Shown one piece after another: positions 48,972-59,975 of a stretch of 64,000 nucleotides of DNA; position 1 is the first letter of the stretch, and each line of letters begins with the position of its first letter. The DNA comes from Pseudomonas lalkuanensis (GTDB lineage Bacteria; Pseudomonadota; Gammaproteobacteria; Pseudomonadales; Pseudomonadaceae), in assembly GCF_008807375.1 (NCBI RefSeq), contig NZ_CP043311.1, forward strand, positions 5,808,001 through 5,872,000. The letters are read 5' to 3'. Under the pieces are notes generated by a model. That model worked only from the letters and a program-made list of their open reading frames with translations, searched no databases and was not told where the DNA came from. The position numbers and the translations under genes were made by a program.

Positions 48972-50861
48972 TCAGGCTTGCACCGCGTCGCGCTCGCGCA
49001 ACCAGCTGCGGCCGTAGAGCGCAGCGATGGCCAGCAGCGCGAGGCCCTGGGCCGACAGGGTGTAGGCATCGGGATGTATGCCCAGCCAGTCGAACTCGAA
49101 GAACGGCACGGGGCGAGTGCCCAGTACGCCAGCTTCCTGCAGTGCCGCCACACCATGGCCGGCGAACACCACCGACAAGGCGCAGAGCAGGATGGCGTTG
49201 GCGGTGAAGAAGGTGCCCAGCGGCAGCTTCGCCGAACCGCGCAGGATGACCCAGGCCAGCCCCACCAGCAGCACCAGTGCGCTCACCGCGCCAGCGATGA
49301 CCATGCCATGGCCAGCCGGACCGGCCTGCAGCCACAGGGTTTCGTAGAAGAGGATCACTTCGAACAGCTCGCGGTACACCGAGAAGAACGCGAGGGTCGC
49401 GAAGCCGAAACGGCCACTGCTGCCGAGCAGGTGTTCCTTGATGTAGCTCTGCCAGGCGGCGGCGTGGCGGCGGTCGTGCATCCACACACCGAGCCAGAGC
49501 ACCATCACGCAGGCGAACAGCGCGGTGAAACCCTCCATCAGCTCGCGCTGGGCACCGCCGACGTCGATCAGGAACGCTGCCACCGCCCAGGTGGCGAAGC
49601 CGGCCACGATGGCCAGGCCCCAGCCGACGTGTACGCTGCGCACCGCACTCTCCTGGCCGGTCTTGCGCAGGAAGGCGAGAATCGCGGCCAACACGAGGAT
49701 GGCTTCGAGGCCTTCACGCAGCAGGATGAGCAGACTGGAGATGAAGCTCAGCGAGCCGCTCAGGCCGTCGCCGCCCAGGAGTTCGGCGGACTTTTCCAGT
49801 TCCGCCTTGGCGTGTTCCAGCAACTGCGCGACCTGGCCGACCGACTGGCGATCCTGCAGGGCCTGCCGGTAGGCCATCAACGCGCGCTCGGTGGTCTTGC
49901 GCTGCACGGCATCGAGGTTGTCGAGCGAGCTTTCCACCAGTTCGAAACCTTCCAGGTAGGCTGCCACCGAGAGGTCATAGGCCTGATCGGCGTCGCCGTC
50001 TCGATAGGCCTTGAGGCTCTGCTCCAGGGTGGAACGGGTATGGGCGATCAACTCGCTGGGCCCGCGCTGCTGGATCGGCGGCTGGGCGCGCTGGGCGCGG
50101 AACAGCGCCTGGGCTGCGGCGCCCTGGCTGATGCCCACTTCTTCCGGCGTGCGGCCAGCCAGCTCTCCAAGTGGGATGGCCTTGCCCTTCACCGACGGGT
50201 CGGCGCTGAAGCCGGCGATGTAGCTGGCCAGGTCCCAGCGCTGACGGTCGTCCAACTGGTCGGCGAAGGCCGGCATGTCGGTGCCTTCCACGCCCAGTCC
50301 GAGGGTGTTGTAGAGGTCGTAGAGGCTCATCCGGTCCATCCGCGCCTGGTCGCGCAGATTGGCCGGCGGCGGCTCCAGGCCCATGCCCGCGGGGCCGTCA
50401 CCGGCGCCGGTGTCGCCATGGCAGACGCTGCAATGCTGGGCATAGAGCGGCGCGCCACGGGCGGGGTCGGGCGTGATGAGCGGGGCCTGGCTGACCTCGT
50501 AGGTCGCTGCCAGCCGGGTGGCCAGTTGGCGGGCCTGACGGGCCACGCTGGCGCCATCCTGCTTGCCTTCGACGGCCTGGTGCAGGCTGGCGACGCCCTG
50601 CTCCAGTTCCTTCTGGCCGTCACGGGCCGGCAGGGCAACGATCAGCGCCTGCAGGGCGCCGAGGAATTCGATCTGTTCGCGGTATTCGCTGGCGTCGATG
50701 ACCTTGCCATCGACCACGGTGGCCGGGTAGTCGGCACCGATGTAGCTGAGCAAGTGCAGGGCCTGGGCGGCGCCTTCGGTCTGGTCGGCCATCAGGCCGA
50801 AGCTGCAGACCAGCATCAGCGGCATCAGGAGCCAGCTGAGCAATCTCGGAATGGGGAACAT
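48972..50861 (-). CDS. Cytochrome c-FTR1 fusion iron permease (EfeU-like)
   Basis: The 629-residue membrane protein begins with a signal peptide (about residues 1-25) and a helical region. A single-heme cytochrome c domain follows, with CSVCH near residue 144 and a distal methionine candidate in GTDMPAFADQL, then a C-terminal FTR1 permease with about seven helices. The two iron-exchange RExxE motifs are REGLEAILV and RELFEVILF. The fusion suggests that ferrous iron is oxidised by the attached heme or its partner before import. No EfeO or EfeB gene is adjacent. Confidence 0.9.
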   Translation of the reverse strand: MFPIPRLLSWLLMPLMLVCSFGLMADQTEGAAQALHLLSYIGADYPATVVDGKVIDASEYREQIEFLGALQALIVALPARDGQKELEQGVASLHQAVEGKQDGASVARQARQLATRLAATYEVSQAPLITPDPARGAPLYAQHCSVCHGDTGAGDGPAGMGLEPPPANLRDQARMDRMSLYDLYNTLGLGVEGTDMPAFADQLDDRQRWDLASYIAGFSADPSVKGKAIPLGELAGRTPEEVGISQGAAAQALFRAQRAQPPIQQRGPSELIAHTRSTLEQSLKAYRDGDADQAYDLSVAAYLEGFELVESSLDNLDAVQRKTTERALMAYRQALQDRQSVGQVAQLLEHAKAELEKSAELLGGDGLSGSLSFISSLLILLREGLEAILVLAAILAFLRKTGQESAVRSVHVGWGLAIVAGFATWAVAAFLIDVGGAQRELMEGFTALFACVMVLWLGVWMHDRRHAAAWQSYIKEHLLGSSGRFGFATLAFFSVYRELFEVILFYETLWLQAGPAGHGMVIAGAVSALVLLVGLAWVILRGSAKLPLGTFFTANAILLCALSVVFAGHGVAALQEAGVLGTRPVPFFEFDWLGIHPDAYTLSAQGLALLAIAALYGRSWLRERDAVQA

Positions 50862-50865
50862 GAGT

Positions 50866-50885
50866 CAATCTCAAATGAGAATGGG
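50866..50885. promoter_or_regulatory. Palindrome (TCTCA-AA-TGAGA) before the iron permease gene
   Basis: TCTCAAATGAGA (50869-50880) is a perfect inverted repeat about 8 bases upstream of the FTR1-gene ATG. Its AATGAGAAT resembles half of a Fur box (about 9 of 19 consensus positions). Iron control is plausible from the gene, but the motif is weak. Confidence 0.3.
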
Positions 50886-51073
50886 GAAGCGAATTGTTAC
50901 CGTCCTAACGATCCAGCTCAACCCCGGATGCCCACCCGGATTGCGGCGGTTTGTCGCAAGGGATCCCTGAAGGCCGCATGAGTGCTGGCCTTCGGCTCAA
51001 CTGCTGAATGCTGGAAGCAGACCGCAGGAAGAAGATTTCCGACGGAACAGAGCCGGCGGCGCCGGCTCCGGGG

Positions 51074-51706
51074 TCACACCGGTGCGCGGCGGACGGTGGC
51101 CAGCAGCGCTGCCGCACCCACGAACAGGGCGGCAAAACCGCGGTTCATCACCCGTTGCTGGCGCGGTGTTCGCAGCAGGCGCAGGACACGGGCGGCGAGC
51201 CCGGTGTAGCCGGCCATCACGATCAGGTCGACAGTGATCATGGTCACACCCATCACCAGGTACTGCTCTACCAGCGGTGCATGGGGGTCAATGAACTGCG
51301 GCAGGACGGCGAGCATGAAGACGATCGCCTTGGGGTTGCTGAAATTCACCAGGAAACCGCGCAACACCAGGGTCAGCGGGCGGCCGATGGGACGCTCGGC
51401 GGCATTGTCGGCCATGTCGCTGGGCAGCGCCTTCCACTGCTTGACCGCGAGGTAGACCAGGTAGACCACACCGAACCACTTGATCAGGCTGAACGCCAGG
51501 GCGGAGGTGGCGAGGATGGCGCCGACGCCGGCGGCAACGATGGCGATCTGCAGGGCAAGGCCGATCTGCAAACCGAGCGCGTTCCAGTAGCCACGCAGGA
51601 AACCGTACTGCAGCCCGGAGGACATGGAGGCGATGGCACCGGCACCCGGTGAAAGGCTGATCACCCAGCAGGCAACCAGGAAAGCGAGCCAGGTCTGGAG
51701 CGCCAT
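51074..51706 (-). CDS. LysE/RhtB-family amino acid exporter
   Basis: The 210-residue inner-membrane protein has about six helices. WLAFLVACWVISLSPGAGAI and NFSNPKAIVFMLAVLPQFI are the conserved LysE-family segments. Members export amino acids or homoserine derivatives. The start at 51706 (MALQTWLAF) is preceded by CGAGGT. It lies after the terminator of the mscS unit and is probably transcribed on its own. Confidence 0.88.
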   Translation of the reverse strand: MALQTWLAFLVACWVISLSPGAGAIASMSSGLQYGFLRGYWNALGLQIGLALQIAIVAAGVGAILATSALAFSLIKWFGVVYLVYLAVKQWKALPSDMADNAAERPIGRPLTLVLRGFLVNFSNPKAIVFMLAVLPQFIDPHAPLVEQYLVMGVTMITVDLIVMAGYTGLAARVLRLLRTPRQQRVMNRGFAALFVGAAALLATVRRAPV

Positions 51707-51723
51707 GGCAGATACCTCGGAAA

Positions 51724-51755
51724 CGAAAAGGGGCAGGCCGCAGAGCCTACCCCTT
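51724..51755 (-). terminator. Intrinsic terminator after mscS
   Basis: AAGGGG-x-AGGC pairs with GCCT-x-CCCCTT around a short loop, followed by TTTTCG on the minus strand. Confidence 0.75.
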
Positions 51756-51778
51756 CGCCCGGGCACTGCACAGTACCG

Positions 51779-52317
51779 TCAGCGCCAGCGGCGCACCGCC
51801 TTCTGGAAGAACAGGCTGTTGGGCACCTGCACCATGGCGCCGACGTTGTCTTCGCTGAGGTCTTCCAGGGTGGTGTAGAACAGGTTGATGGCGATCACCC
51901 TGCCCTTCACGCCCGGCTTGTCGGCGCTTTCGATCACTTCGACCTTGTCGCCCATGCGGAAAGGGCCGAGGGAGAAGATCAGCACCGCGCAGAACATGTT
52001 GGAGAGCACGCTCCAGATGGCGAAGAACGCCACCGCGGCCACGGCGGCGAAACCGGTCAGGGCAGTCCAGAGCACCTCGGCCGACACACCGAAGCGCTCC
52101 AGCACCAGCATGAAGGCGCTGCCGAGGATCATCCAGCGCAAGAGGCCGCGTAGCGGCAGCATCAGCTCCGGAGGCAGCTGTGGATAACGCACGCCGAGGC
52201 GGGTGATGCCGCGGGTGACGATGCGCTGCACCAGCCAGGCCAGCAGCACGATCAGCAGCACCTGGGCGGTACGGATCAGCGGCTCGCTCCAGGCCATCAG
52301 GAGTTGCAGGTCATCCA

Positions 52318-52318
<1 letters not shown>
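51779..52318 (-). CDS. Small MscS-family mechanosensitive channel
   Basis: The 179-residue MscS-type protein has three membrane helices (about residues 15-35, 58-76, 85-115). The pore helix is AAVAAVAFFAIWSVLSNMFCAV, and the following beta domain holds PFRMGDKVEV and a final MVQVPNSLFFQKAV. The C-terminal cage domain is missing, so it is a short member. Its start codon overlaps the stop of the upstream ABC-F gene by one base. Confidence 0.88.
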
Positions 52319-54228
<1,910 letters not shown>

Positions 54229-54278
54229 GATGGCGGCGGAGTTTATCAGCTTCGTCGCCCTGTCGCCCGAGGAGCACC

Positions 54279-54743
54279 ATGCCTTCAGACCTGTGGACTT
54301 TCGCCCTGCGCCTGTATACCGAACCCGGTGTCGAACAGGCCTGCCTGCATCTTCAGGAGGGCGGTGGCGATGTCTGCCTGTTGCTCACGGCCTGCTGGCT
54401 GGGGCGGCGCGGCGCCGCCTTCGACGCTTCCCGCCTGGACAACCTGCTGCGCGTTTGCGAGCCGTGGCAGGAAGAAGTGGTGAAGCCGTTGCGCACACTG
54501 CGCCAGAACTGGCGCGCCCAAGCTCAGGACGACCCGGCGCTGGCCGGCTTGCGGGAGCAGATCAAGGCGCTGGAACTGGAAGCCGAACGCAAGCTGCTGG
54601 CGCGTCTGGAGAGCACCGCGGATGGCTGGGCGGAAGGTGGGGTGGAGCAGGTGGAGAACTGGCTGCTGGGCTGCTGCCCAGCGCGGGAAGCAGCGGACCG
54701 CGACGCGCTCGATCTGTTGCGCGCCGCGGCCCTGGCGCTTTAG
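54279..54743 (+). CDS. TIGR02444 family (DUF2390) protein
   Basis: This 154-residue alpha-helical, mostly soluble protein has the family start LWTFALRLYTEPGVEQACL, followed by LLTACWLG and a WRAQ segment. The function is unknown. It diverges from yheS with 50 bases between starts, and its stop overlaps the convergent algP stop by 4 bases. Confidence 0.8.
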   Translation: MPSDLWTFALRLYTEPGVEQACLHLQEGGGDVCLLLTACWLGRRGAAFDASRLDNLLRVCEPWQEEVVKPLRTLRQNWRAQAQDDPALAGLREQIKALELEAERKLLARLESTADGWAEGGVEQVENWLLGCCPAREAADRDALDLLRAAALAL

Positions 54744-55942
54744 TTCGACGGCGAGGTCGGAGCGGCACCATTGCTGCTGGCCGGAGCCACGCTGGCGACC
54801 GGTGCGGTGGCCGGAACGGCCGGAGCAACAGCGGCAGCCGGGGTCGCGGCGGCAGGCTTGGCGGCCGGGACTGGTGCCGGAGCTGCGGGCTTCGCGGCAG
54901 CGGGCTTGGCCGGAGCGGCCTTCTTCACTGCCGGCTTGGCGGCCGGTTTCTTCGCAGCGGGCTTGGCGGCAGCTGCAGGCTTGGCGGCAGTCGCGGCAGG
55001 CTTGGCTGCGGCAACGGGCTTCACAGCGGCTGCTGGCTTGGCTGCAGGTTTGGCAGCAGGCTTCGCGGCGACCTTGGCAGCGGGTTTCGCAGCCGGTTTC
55101 GAGGCTGGCTTCGCAGCAGCCTTGGCGGCAGCGGCAGGTTTCGCGGCGGCCGATTTCGCAGCAGGTTTGGCTGCCGCGGATTTAGCAGCCGGCTTCGCGG
55201 CGGCCTTGGCGGCCGGCTTGGCAGCGGGCTTCGCAGCAGGTTTCGCGGCAACCTTGGCAGCGGGTTTGGCAGCAGCGGCTGGCTTCGCGGCAGTCGGTTT
55301 CGCAGCCGGCTTGGCGGCAACCGATTTAGCGGCAGGCTTCGCCGCGGGCTTGGTTGCGACTTTGGCAGCAGGCTTGGCGGCGACCTTGGCAGCGGGCTTC
55401 GCGGCAGGCTTGGCTGCGGCGACCTTGGCAACAGGCTTGGCCGCCGGTTTCGCGGCGGGCTTGGCCGCGGCCCTGGCAGTCGGTTTTGCCGCAGGTTTCG
55501 CAGCAGGCTTAGCGGCAGGCTTGGCCACGGCGGGTTTGGCTTCGCGGGAGGTCAGGGCCTTGCTGGCGGCCTCACGCACTTTGCCTACGCCCTGGGCGAG
55601 CTTCAGGCTCTCCTGGGAGTCACGCTTGAGCTGGGCGATGTAGGTGCGGGTCTCGGCCTGACGATTCTTCAGGGTCTCGAGCAGCGCTTCGAGTTCACCG
55701 ATGCTGGCCTTGGCCTTGGCTTGCGCCTTGGCTTTGCCAGCCTTGGCGGCATCCTGCAGCTTGGTGCGCGCGGCGTGCAGTTTTTCCTGGCTCTTGCCAC
55801 GCTGCTTCTCCAGTTTGGTCAGCAGCTTTTCAGCGTCGACCGAAGCTTGGGCGCAGGCTTTTTCGAGGTGTTCGAGCAGGCTGTGGGAAAGCTGATGCAA
55901 CAGGTGCAGCGGGGTGCTTACGGGCTTCTTCTTGGCCGACAT
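54740..55942 (-). CDS. algP: Alginate regulatory histone H1-like protein AlgP (AlgR3)
   Basis: The protein of about 400 residues has an N-terminal coiled-coil region (residues about 10-150, EHLEKACAQASVDAEKLL and following) and a Lys/Pro/Ala tail made of KPAA and KPAAK units (about residues 150-385). The tail resembles histone H1 and is thought to bind DNA near alginate promoters. The start at 55942 (MSAKKKPVSTPLHLL) follows CAGGAGG. The DNA repeats in the tail are prone to slippage, a known source of AlgP variants. It lies next to algQ, as in P. aeruginosa. Confidence 0.95.
   Translation of the reverse strand: MSAKKKPVSTPLHLLHQLSHSLLEHLEKACAQASVDAEKLLTKLEKQRGKSQEKLHAARTKLQDAAKAGKAKAQAKAKASIGELEALLETLKNRQAETRTYIAQLKRDSQESLKLAQGVGKVREAASKALTSREAKPAVAKPAAKPAAKPAAKPTARAAAKPAAKPAAKPVAKVAAAKPAAKPAAKVAAKPAAKVATKPAAKPAAKSVAAKPAAKPTAAKPAAAAKPAAKVAAKPAAKPAAKPAAKAAAKPAAKSAAAKPAAKSAAAKPAAAAKAAAKPASKPAAKPAAKVAAKPAAKPAAKPAAAVKPVAAAKPAATAAKPAAAAKPAAKKPAAKPAVKKAAPAKPAAAKPAAPAPVPAAKPAAATPAAAVAPAVPATAPVASVAPASSNGAAPTSPSN
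54830..55530. repeat. algP: Tandem KPAA-coding repeat within algP
   Basis: About 700 bases of imperfect 12-base units (GCAGCGGGCTTG-like on the plus strand) encode the KPAA tail. Synonymous variation among units is high, but many adjacent units are near-identical, giving substrate for recombination and slippage. Confidence 0.9.
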
Positions 55943-56196
55943 GGTATGCCTCCTGGCGGGCGTTATTTGGCCCATACTAGTCGCCTGTTTCGCGAGTCGC
56001 CAGAGGCCGCGCAATTCCGCCCGCCAGGGCCTTGCGACTGATCGCCGGTGCAAGGTCTCAAGAGTGCGATCCAGACCTGGACCTGCGAGGTCGGGAAACC
56101 CTCTTTGCACCGACAGCCGCACATTGCCGCAATAGCTCTGGAATCAGGTTCCCAGCGAGTCTCAACACCCTGATTCCAGCGCCGTCAGGACAGCGA

Positions 56197-56667
56197 TCAG
56201 GCCGGTTGCGAGGCCTGGCCCTGATGGGCGTTGTGCAGCACTTCGATCAGGCAGTCTTCCAGCTCGAAGCGTTCGTGAAGCAGTTGCCCGAGATTCTTCA
56301 ATTCGCTAGTCAGGCAGAGGTCACGGCAATCGCCGTTGTCGCAGCGGTCGTTGAACGCCAGGGCAACTTCGGTGATGGCTTCGATACGTGGATAGATTTG
56401 CTTGGCGAGGTCGAGGCCGCGTTGGTCGCCAAACGCTTTCGCCTCATTGAGCAATTGCTCGTAGACCTCGAAGTGCCCTGCGGAAACATAGTCCAGCAGG
56501 ACCTCACAGAACCTTTGCAGCCCTTCTGCGTTGGCGCTGGGGGCTTGTGGTTTGTCGCTCAGCGAGCTGTATACGCGGACCAGCTCATGGCGCTCCTGCA
56601 GCCAGCGGTCGATCAGCTGGTGCACGCCACCCCAACGTTCCTGAGCGTTCTGGCAACTTTCGAGCAT
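56197..56667 (-). CDS. algQ: Anti-sigma-70 regulator Rsd/AlgQ
   Basis: This 156-residue Rsd/AlgQ-family protein binds sigma-70 domain 4 and frees core RNA polymerase for alternative sigma factors. The N-terminus [24 protein letters not shown] and the central HFEVYEQLL are family marks. GAGGT lies about 9 bases before the ATG. It is cotranscribed or clustered with algP and affects alginate and polyphosphate or nucleoside diphosphate kinase levels in P. aeruginosa. Confidence 0.95.
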   Translation of the reverse strand: MLESCQNAQERWGGVHQLIDRWLQERHELVRVYSSLSDKPQAPSANAEGLQRFCEVLLDYVSAGHFEVYEQLLNEAKAFGDQRGLDLAKQIYPRIEAITEVALAFNDRCDNGDCRDLCLTSELKNLGQLLHERFELEDCLIEVLHNAHQGQASQPA

Positions 56668-56992
56668 GGTGACGACCTCACTTCCCTAATTCGGTAATGC
56701 CGTTATACGTCCGCTCCGAGACGGTTTTTTGTCGACCGGTGCAAGATCTTGGGAAGACACCACCAAAACGGCAATATTCCGGCGGCGCGTGCGGGCCAGA
56801 TTATGCCCGCCGGGCAGTGCCATCAAGGCGCTTGCAGGAAAAAATTCATACGAGCGTTTAATCGACAGGCCGCGGCCCGTCTGGCCGGAGTCGTCTGGCC
56901 GACGCGGCGAATTGGCGCAGTGAACGAAGGGCAGGAAAAAGGCGGGAAAGCTCAACGATAGGGCGCATGGCAGGCCATGCGCCCTGGGGGTT
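56668..56992. other. Intergenic region dsbB-algQ
   Basis: These 325 bases between dsbB and algQ hold no supported gene. A perfect 11-bp hairpin GGGCGCATGGC/GCCATGCGCCC (56961-56984) after the dsbB stop is probably its terminator. TATAAC (complement of about 56711-56716) could be a -10 for algQ, but no convincing -35 was found. Confidence 0.55.
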
Positions 56993-57484
56993 TCAAGCGC
57001 GACGCAGCAGCTGATAGAGCGAGAACAGGATGCAGCCGGCGAAGGCCAGCAGGCTCCATTCGGGAATGCTCATGCCGAAGAGAGTCCAGGTCACAGCCGC
57101 GCAGTCGGCGGTGCCATGGAGCATGGTCTTGACGATCTGCAGGAAGGGCCACGCCTCGATCATGTAATCGAAACTCGGCAGGCAGGCGGGCAACTGGTCC
57201 GCCGGCACGCTCTGCAACCAGATCTGGCGACCGGCGAAACCCGCGCCACCTGCAGAGAAGAGCAAGGCCAGCACAGCGTAGATGCGTCGCCCGGTCCGCT
57301 CGGGACCATGGATCGCGGCGATCAGGCAGACGATGCCGAAGGCGATGATGAAGACGCGCTGCACGATGCACAGCGGGCAGGGTTCGAGACCCAGGGCGTG
57401 TTCGAGGTATAGCGCGCCGCCCATGACGGCAACGCAACCGAGGAAGGCGAACAGGAAGAGTGAACGCGGGCTTGCCAGGGACAT
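56993..57484 (-). CDS. dsbB: Disulfide bond formation protein B (DsbB/DsbH)
   Basis: The 163-residue inner-membrane protein passes electrons from DsbA to ubiquinone. Four helices and both periplasmic cysteine pairs are visible: Cys36-Cys39 (CPLC) and Cys101-Cys128. The spacing fits the family. It lies between algQ and the heme cluster, as recalled for P. aeruginosa dsbH. Confidence 0.93.
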   Translation of the reverse strand: MSLASPRSLFLFAFLGCVAVMGGALYLEHALGLEPCPLCIVQRVFIIAFGIVCLIAAIHGPERTGRRIYAVLALLFSAGGAGFAGRQIWLQSVPADQLPACLPSFDYMIEAWPFLQIVKTMLHGTADCAAVTWTLFGMSIPEWSLLAFAGCILFSLYQLLRRA

Positions 57485-57593
57485 GGCGGCTCCGTTGGGT
57501 TATCAGGAAGGGCGTTACGGTAGTGGAAAGCGCCTTGGGCTTTCAAGGCGACCGACTAGGCTGGATGAGGTTGCCTATCCGGAGAACACCGCC

Positions 57594-58673
57594 ATGTGTC
57601 GGCTACTCATGCTTGCCCTGCTCCTGCTATCCGGAGTGGCCAACGCCGCGTTGCCCCTGGAGCGTATCCGGTTGCCCGAGGGGTTTCGCATCACGCTGTT
57701 GAGCGACCAGGTGCCCGATGCCCGGGAAATGACCTGGGGTGAGCGCGGCACGCTCTTCGTCGGCAGCAACGCGGCGGGCGCGGTCTATGCGCTCGACCCG
57801 GTCAGCGGCAAGGTCCGCACCATCGCCAGCGGCCTACAGCTTCCAGTTGGCGTGGCCTACAAGGGAGGTGACCTTTACGTCTCCGCAGTCAGCCGGGTCC
57901 TGCGCCTGCGCGACATAGAGTCGCGACTGGATTCACCACCCAGGCCTGAAGTGGTGCTTGCCGGTCTGCCACGGGAAACCCATCACGGCTGGAAGTTCAT
58001 CGCCTTCGGTCCCGACGGCAAGCTCTACGTGCCGATCGGAGCGCCCTGCAATGTCTGCGCTGAAGACCCCGACCTCTATGCCGCCATACACCGCATGAAC
58101 GCCGATGGCAGTGGCATGGAGCTGGTCGCGCGCGGAGTGCGCAATACGGTGGGATTCGACTGGCACCCGCAAACCGGCGAACTCTGGTTCACCGACAACG
58201 GTCGCGACCTGATGGGCGACGACGTGCCCGACTGCGAGCTGAATCGCCTGGAGAAGGTCGGTCAGCATTTCGGCTTTCCCTACTGCCATGCCGGCGACGT
58301 GGCCGACCCGAAATTCTCCCAGCGACCCTGCAGCGAATTCGTCGCCCCCGTGGCGAAGCTGGGTCCGCACGTGGCACCGCTCGGAGTGCGCTTCTACACC
58401 GGTGAGCAGTTCCCCGCCGAATACCGCAACAACCTGTTCATTGCCGAGCACGGCTCGTGGAACCGCAGCGAGAAGATCGGTTACCGGATCAAGCGGGTCG
58501 AGCTCAACCCCGACGGCAGCCTGAAACGCCAGCGCGTGTTCGCCGAGGGCTGGCTGGAAGACGGCGATGTCTGGGGACGTCCGGCGGATGTGCTGGTGAC
58601 GCCGGACGGCGCCCTGCTGGTGAGCGATGACTATGCCGGAGCCATCTACCGCATCGACTACGTGGGCAAGTGA
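57594..58673 (+). CDS. Secreted PQQ-dependent sugar dehydrogenase (sorbosone dehydrogenase family)
   Basis: The 359-residue protein has a signal peptide (about residues 1-20, ending ANA) and a six-bladed beta-propeller of the soluble glucose/sorbosone dehydrogenase family. Motifs include ETHHGWKFIAFGPDGKLYVPIGAPCN, RNTVGFDWHP, ELWFTDNGRD and GDVWGRPADV, which lie at PQQ and calcium sites. It would oxidise a sugar or other aldose in the periplasm. It is on the plus strand between minus-strand dsbB and hemY, which suggests a later insertion. The substrate is unknown. Confidence 0.88.
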   Translation: MCRLLMLALLLLSGVANAALPLERIRLPEGFRITLLSDQVPDAREMTWGERGTLFVGSNAAGAVYALDPVSGKVRTIASGLQLPVGVAYKGGDLYVSAVSRVLRLRDIESRLDSPPRPEVVLAGLPRETHHGWKFIAFGPDGKLYVPIGAPCNVCAEDPDLYAAIHRMNADGSGMELVARGVRNTVGFDWHPQTGELWFTDNGRDLMGDDVPDCELNRLEKVGQHFGFPYCHAGDVADPKFSQRPCSEFVAPVAKLGPHVAPLGVRFYTGEQFPAEYRNNLFIAEHGSWNRSEKIGYRIKRVELNPDGSLKRQRVFAEGWLEDGDVWGRPADVLVTPDGALLVSDDYAGAIYRIDYVGK

Positions 58674-58691
58674 CCCCGCAACGCGGCAATG

Positions 58692-58720
58692 AAAAAGGCC
58701 CGGGACTTCCCGGGCCTTTC
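58692..58720. terminator. Bidirectional intrinsic terminator
   Basis: GGCCCGGG-ACTT-CCCGGGCC flanked by AAAAA and TTT. It ends both the plus-strand dehydrogenase and the minus-strand hem cluster. Confidence 0.88.
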
Positions 58721-58724
58721 TGCA

Positions 58725-59975
58725 TCAGGCGATCTTCTCGGCCGGCAGGGGCAAGGCCGGCAGACGCTGGTCGAGCAGGCCGAGGCCTTCCTGGAACAGC
58801 TGGTTGCTGCGCTCCACTTCGCCCATCTGCGCCAGCAGGCGAGCGAGTTCGGCACAGGTTTCAGGGTCACGCCGGAAGCTCAGGCTGCTCTCGAAGTACT
58901 CCCGCGCCTTGCCCCAGAGACGGTTGCGCAGGCACAGGCGGCCAAGGGTGAGCAACAGCGCAGCGTCACTGGCATGCTCCTTCAGCCAGCCCTCAGCCGT
59001 CTGCAGCTGGCGAGCCGGGTCGCGGCCACGCAGCAGGCCGTAGAAACGCACCAGGGCCTCGTCGTAGCCGCGCTTGATGGCGCCACGTACGGACTCCTCG
59101 GCTTCTTCCTCGGCACCCAGGCGATGCAGTTGTTCGGCAAAGGCCAGCACCAGGCGAGGCTCGTTGCGCTGGGCGGACGAGAGTTGCTGCCAGGCGCGGG
59201 TCAGGGGCTGCAGTGCGGTTTCGCCCTCGTTCAGTCCTTCTTCGCCTGCCTGGTGCAGACGGGCGCTCCAGACGCGCAACTCGAGTTCGGCCAGCCGGCC
59301 TTCGGGCAGGGCCTTCTCCTTGCGCAGAGTCGGCAGCAGGCCGACCAGTGCTGCCCAGTCTCCCCGCACTTCATGCACGTGGAGCAACTGACGCAGCACC
59401 TGATGGTGACGCGGATGGCGCTCGTGCACGGCCTTGAGGGTTTCCAGCGCGGCGGCCGAGTCGCCACGATCCAATTGCAGCTCGGCATGGGCCAGGGCGA
59501 TGGCCAGCTCGGCCTGGGGCTGGCGTTCCAGCGCACGCTCCAGCAGTTGCTCGGCTTCTTCGGTCTGGCCGATCTTCTGCGCAGCGCGGGCCGCACCCAG
59601 GTAATAGATCAGCGGCTGCGGATCACCTTCGGCAGCGCGCTTGAGATGGCGCAGCGCGCGGGCCCAGCGGCCTTCGGCGAGATCCAGCAGCCCCTGCTCG
59701 GAGGCCAGCCGCGCGCGGCGCCGGGCATTGCGCCGCGACCAGGGATTGACCACGCCGCCGGACACCGCCACCAGCCGCAGCAGGTAGCGCAGGACCACGA
59801 ACAGCAGCCAGAGGAACGCCAGCAGCGCCAGGGTCGCCCAGAGCGTGGACTCGTAGCGGAAGCCCTTGTAGGCCACCAGCACGTAGCCCTTGTGCTGGGC
59901 GACAGCCAAGCCGATGAGGGTGGCGGCGGTACCGATTACCGCGAGGATCAGCAGGACCTTGAGCAGGCGTTTCAT
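58725..59975 (-). CDS. hemY: HemY protein (TPR membrane protein of the heme cluster)
   Basis: The 416-residue protein has two N-terminal membrane helices (about residues 5-25 and 43-65) followed by a helical TPR-rich soluble domain to the end. It starts MKRLLKVLLILAVIG, as expected for proteobacterial HemY (not the protoporphyrinogen oxidase of the same name). The function is accessory to heme synthesis and not defined. Its start overlaps the hemX stop by 4 bases. Confidence 0.92.
   Translation of the reverse strand: MKRLLKVLLILAVIGTAATLIGLAVAQHKGYVLVAYKGFRYESTLWATLALLAFLWLLFVVLRYLLRLVAVSGGVVNPWSRRNARRRARLASEQGLLDLAEGRWARALRHLKRAAEGDPQPLIYYLGAARAAQKIGQTEEAEQLLERALERQPQAELAIALAHAELQLDRGDSAAALETLKAVHERHPRHHQVLRQLLHVHEVRGDWAALVGLLPTLRKEKALPEGRLAELELRVWSARLHQAGEEGLNEGETALQPLTRAWQQLSSAQRNEPRLVLAFAEQLHRLGAEEEAEESVRGAIKRGYDEALVRFYGLLRGRDPARQLQTAEGWLKEHASDAALLLTLGRLCLRNRLWGKAREYFESSLSFRRDPETCAELARLLAQMGEVERSNQLFQEGLGLLDQRLPALPLPAEKIA

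Noticed and set aside
48369..50981. 870-codon plus-strand open frame opposite the UPF0178 and FTR1 genes
   Set aside because: It spans two real minus-strand genes and their terminator; the composition is that of a shadow frame and no domain is recognisable.
54830..55530. CRISPR-like or satellite array
   Set aside because: The repeat is in frame within algP and codes for KPAA units; there are no unique spacers of constant length.
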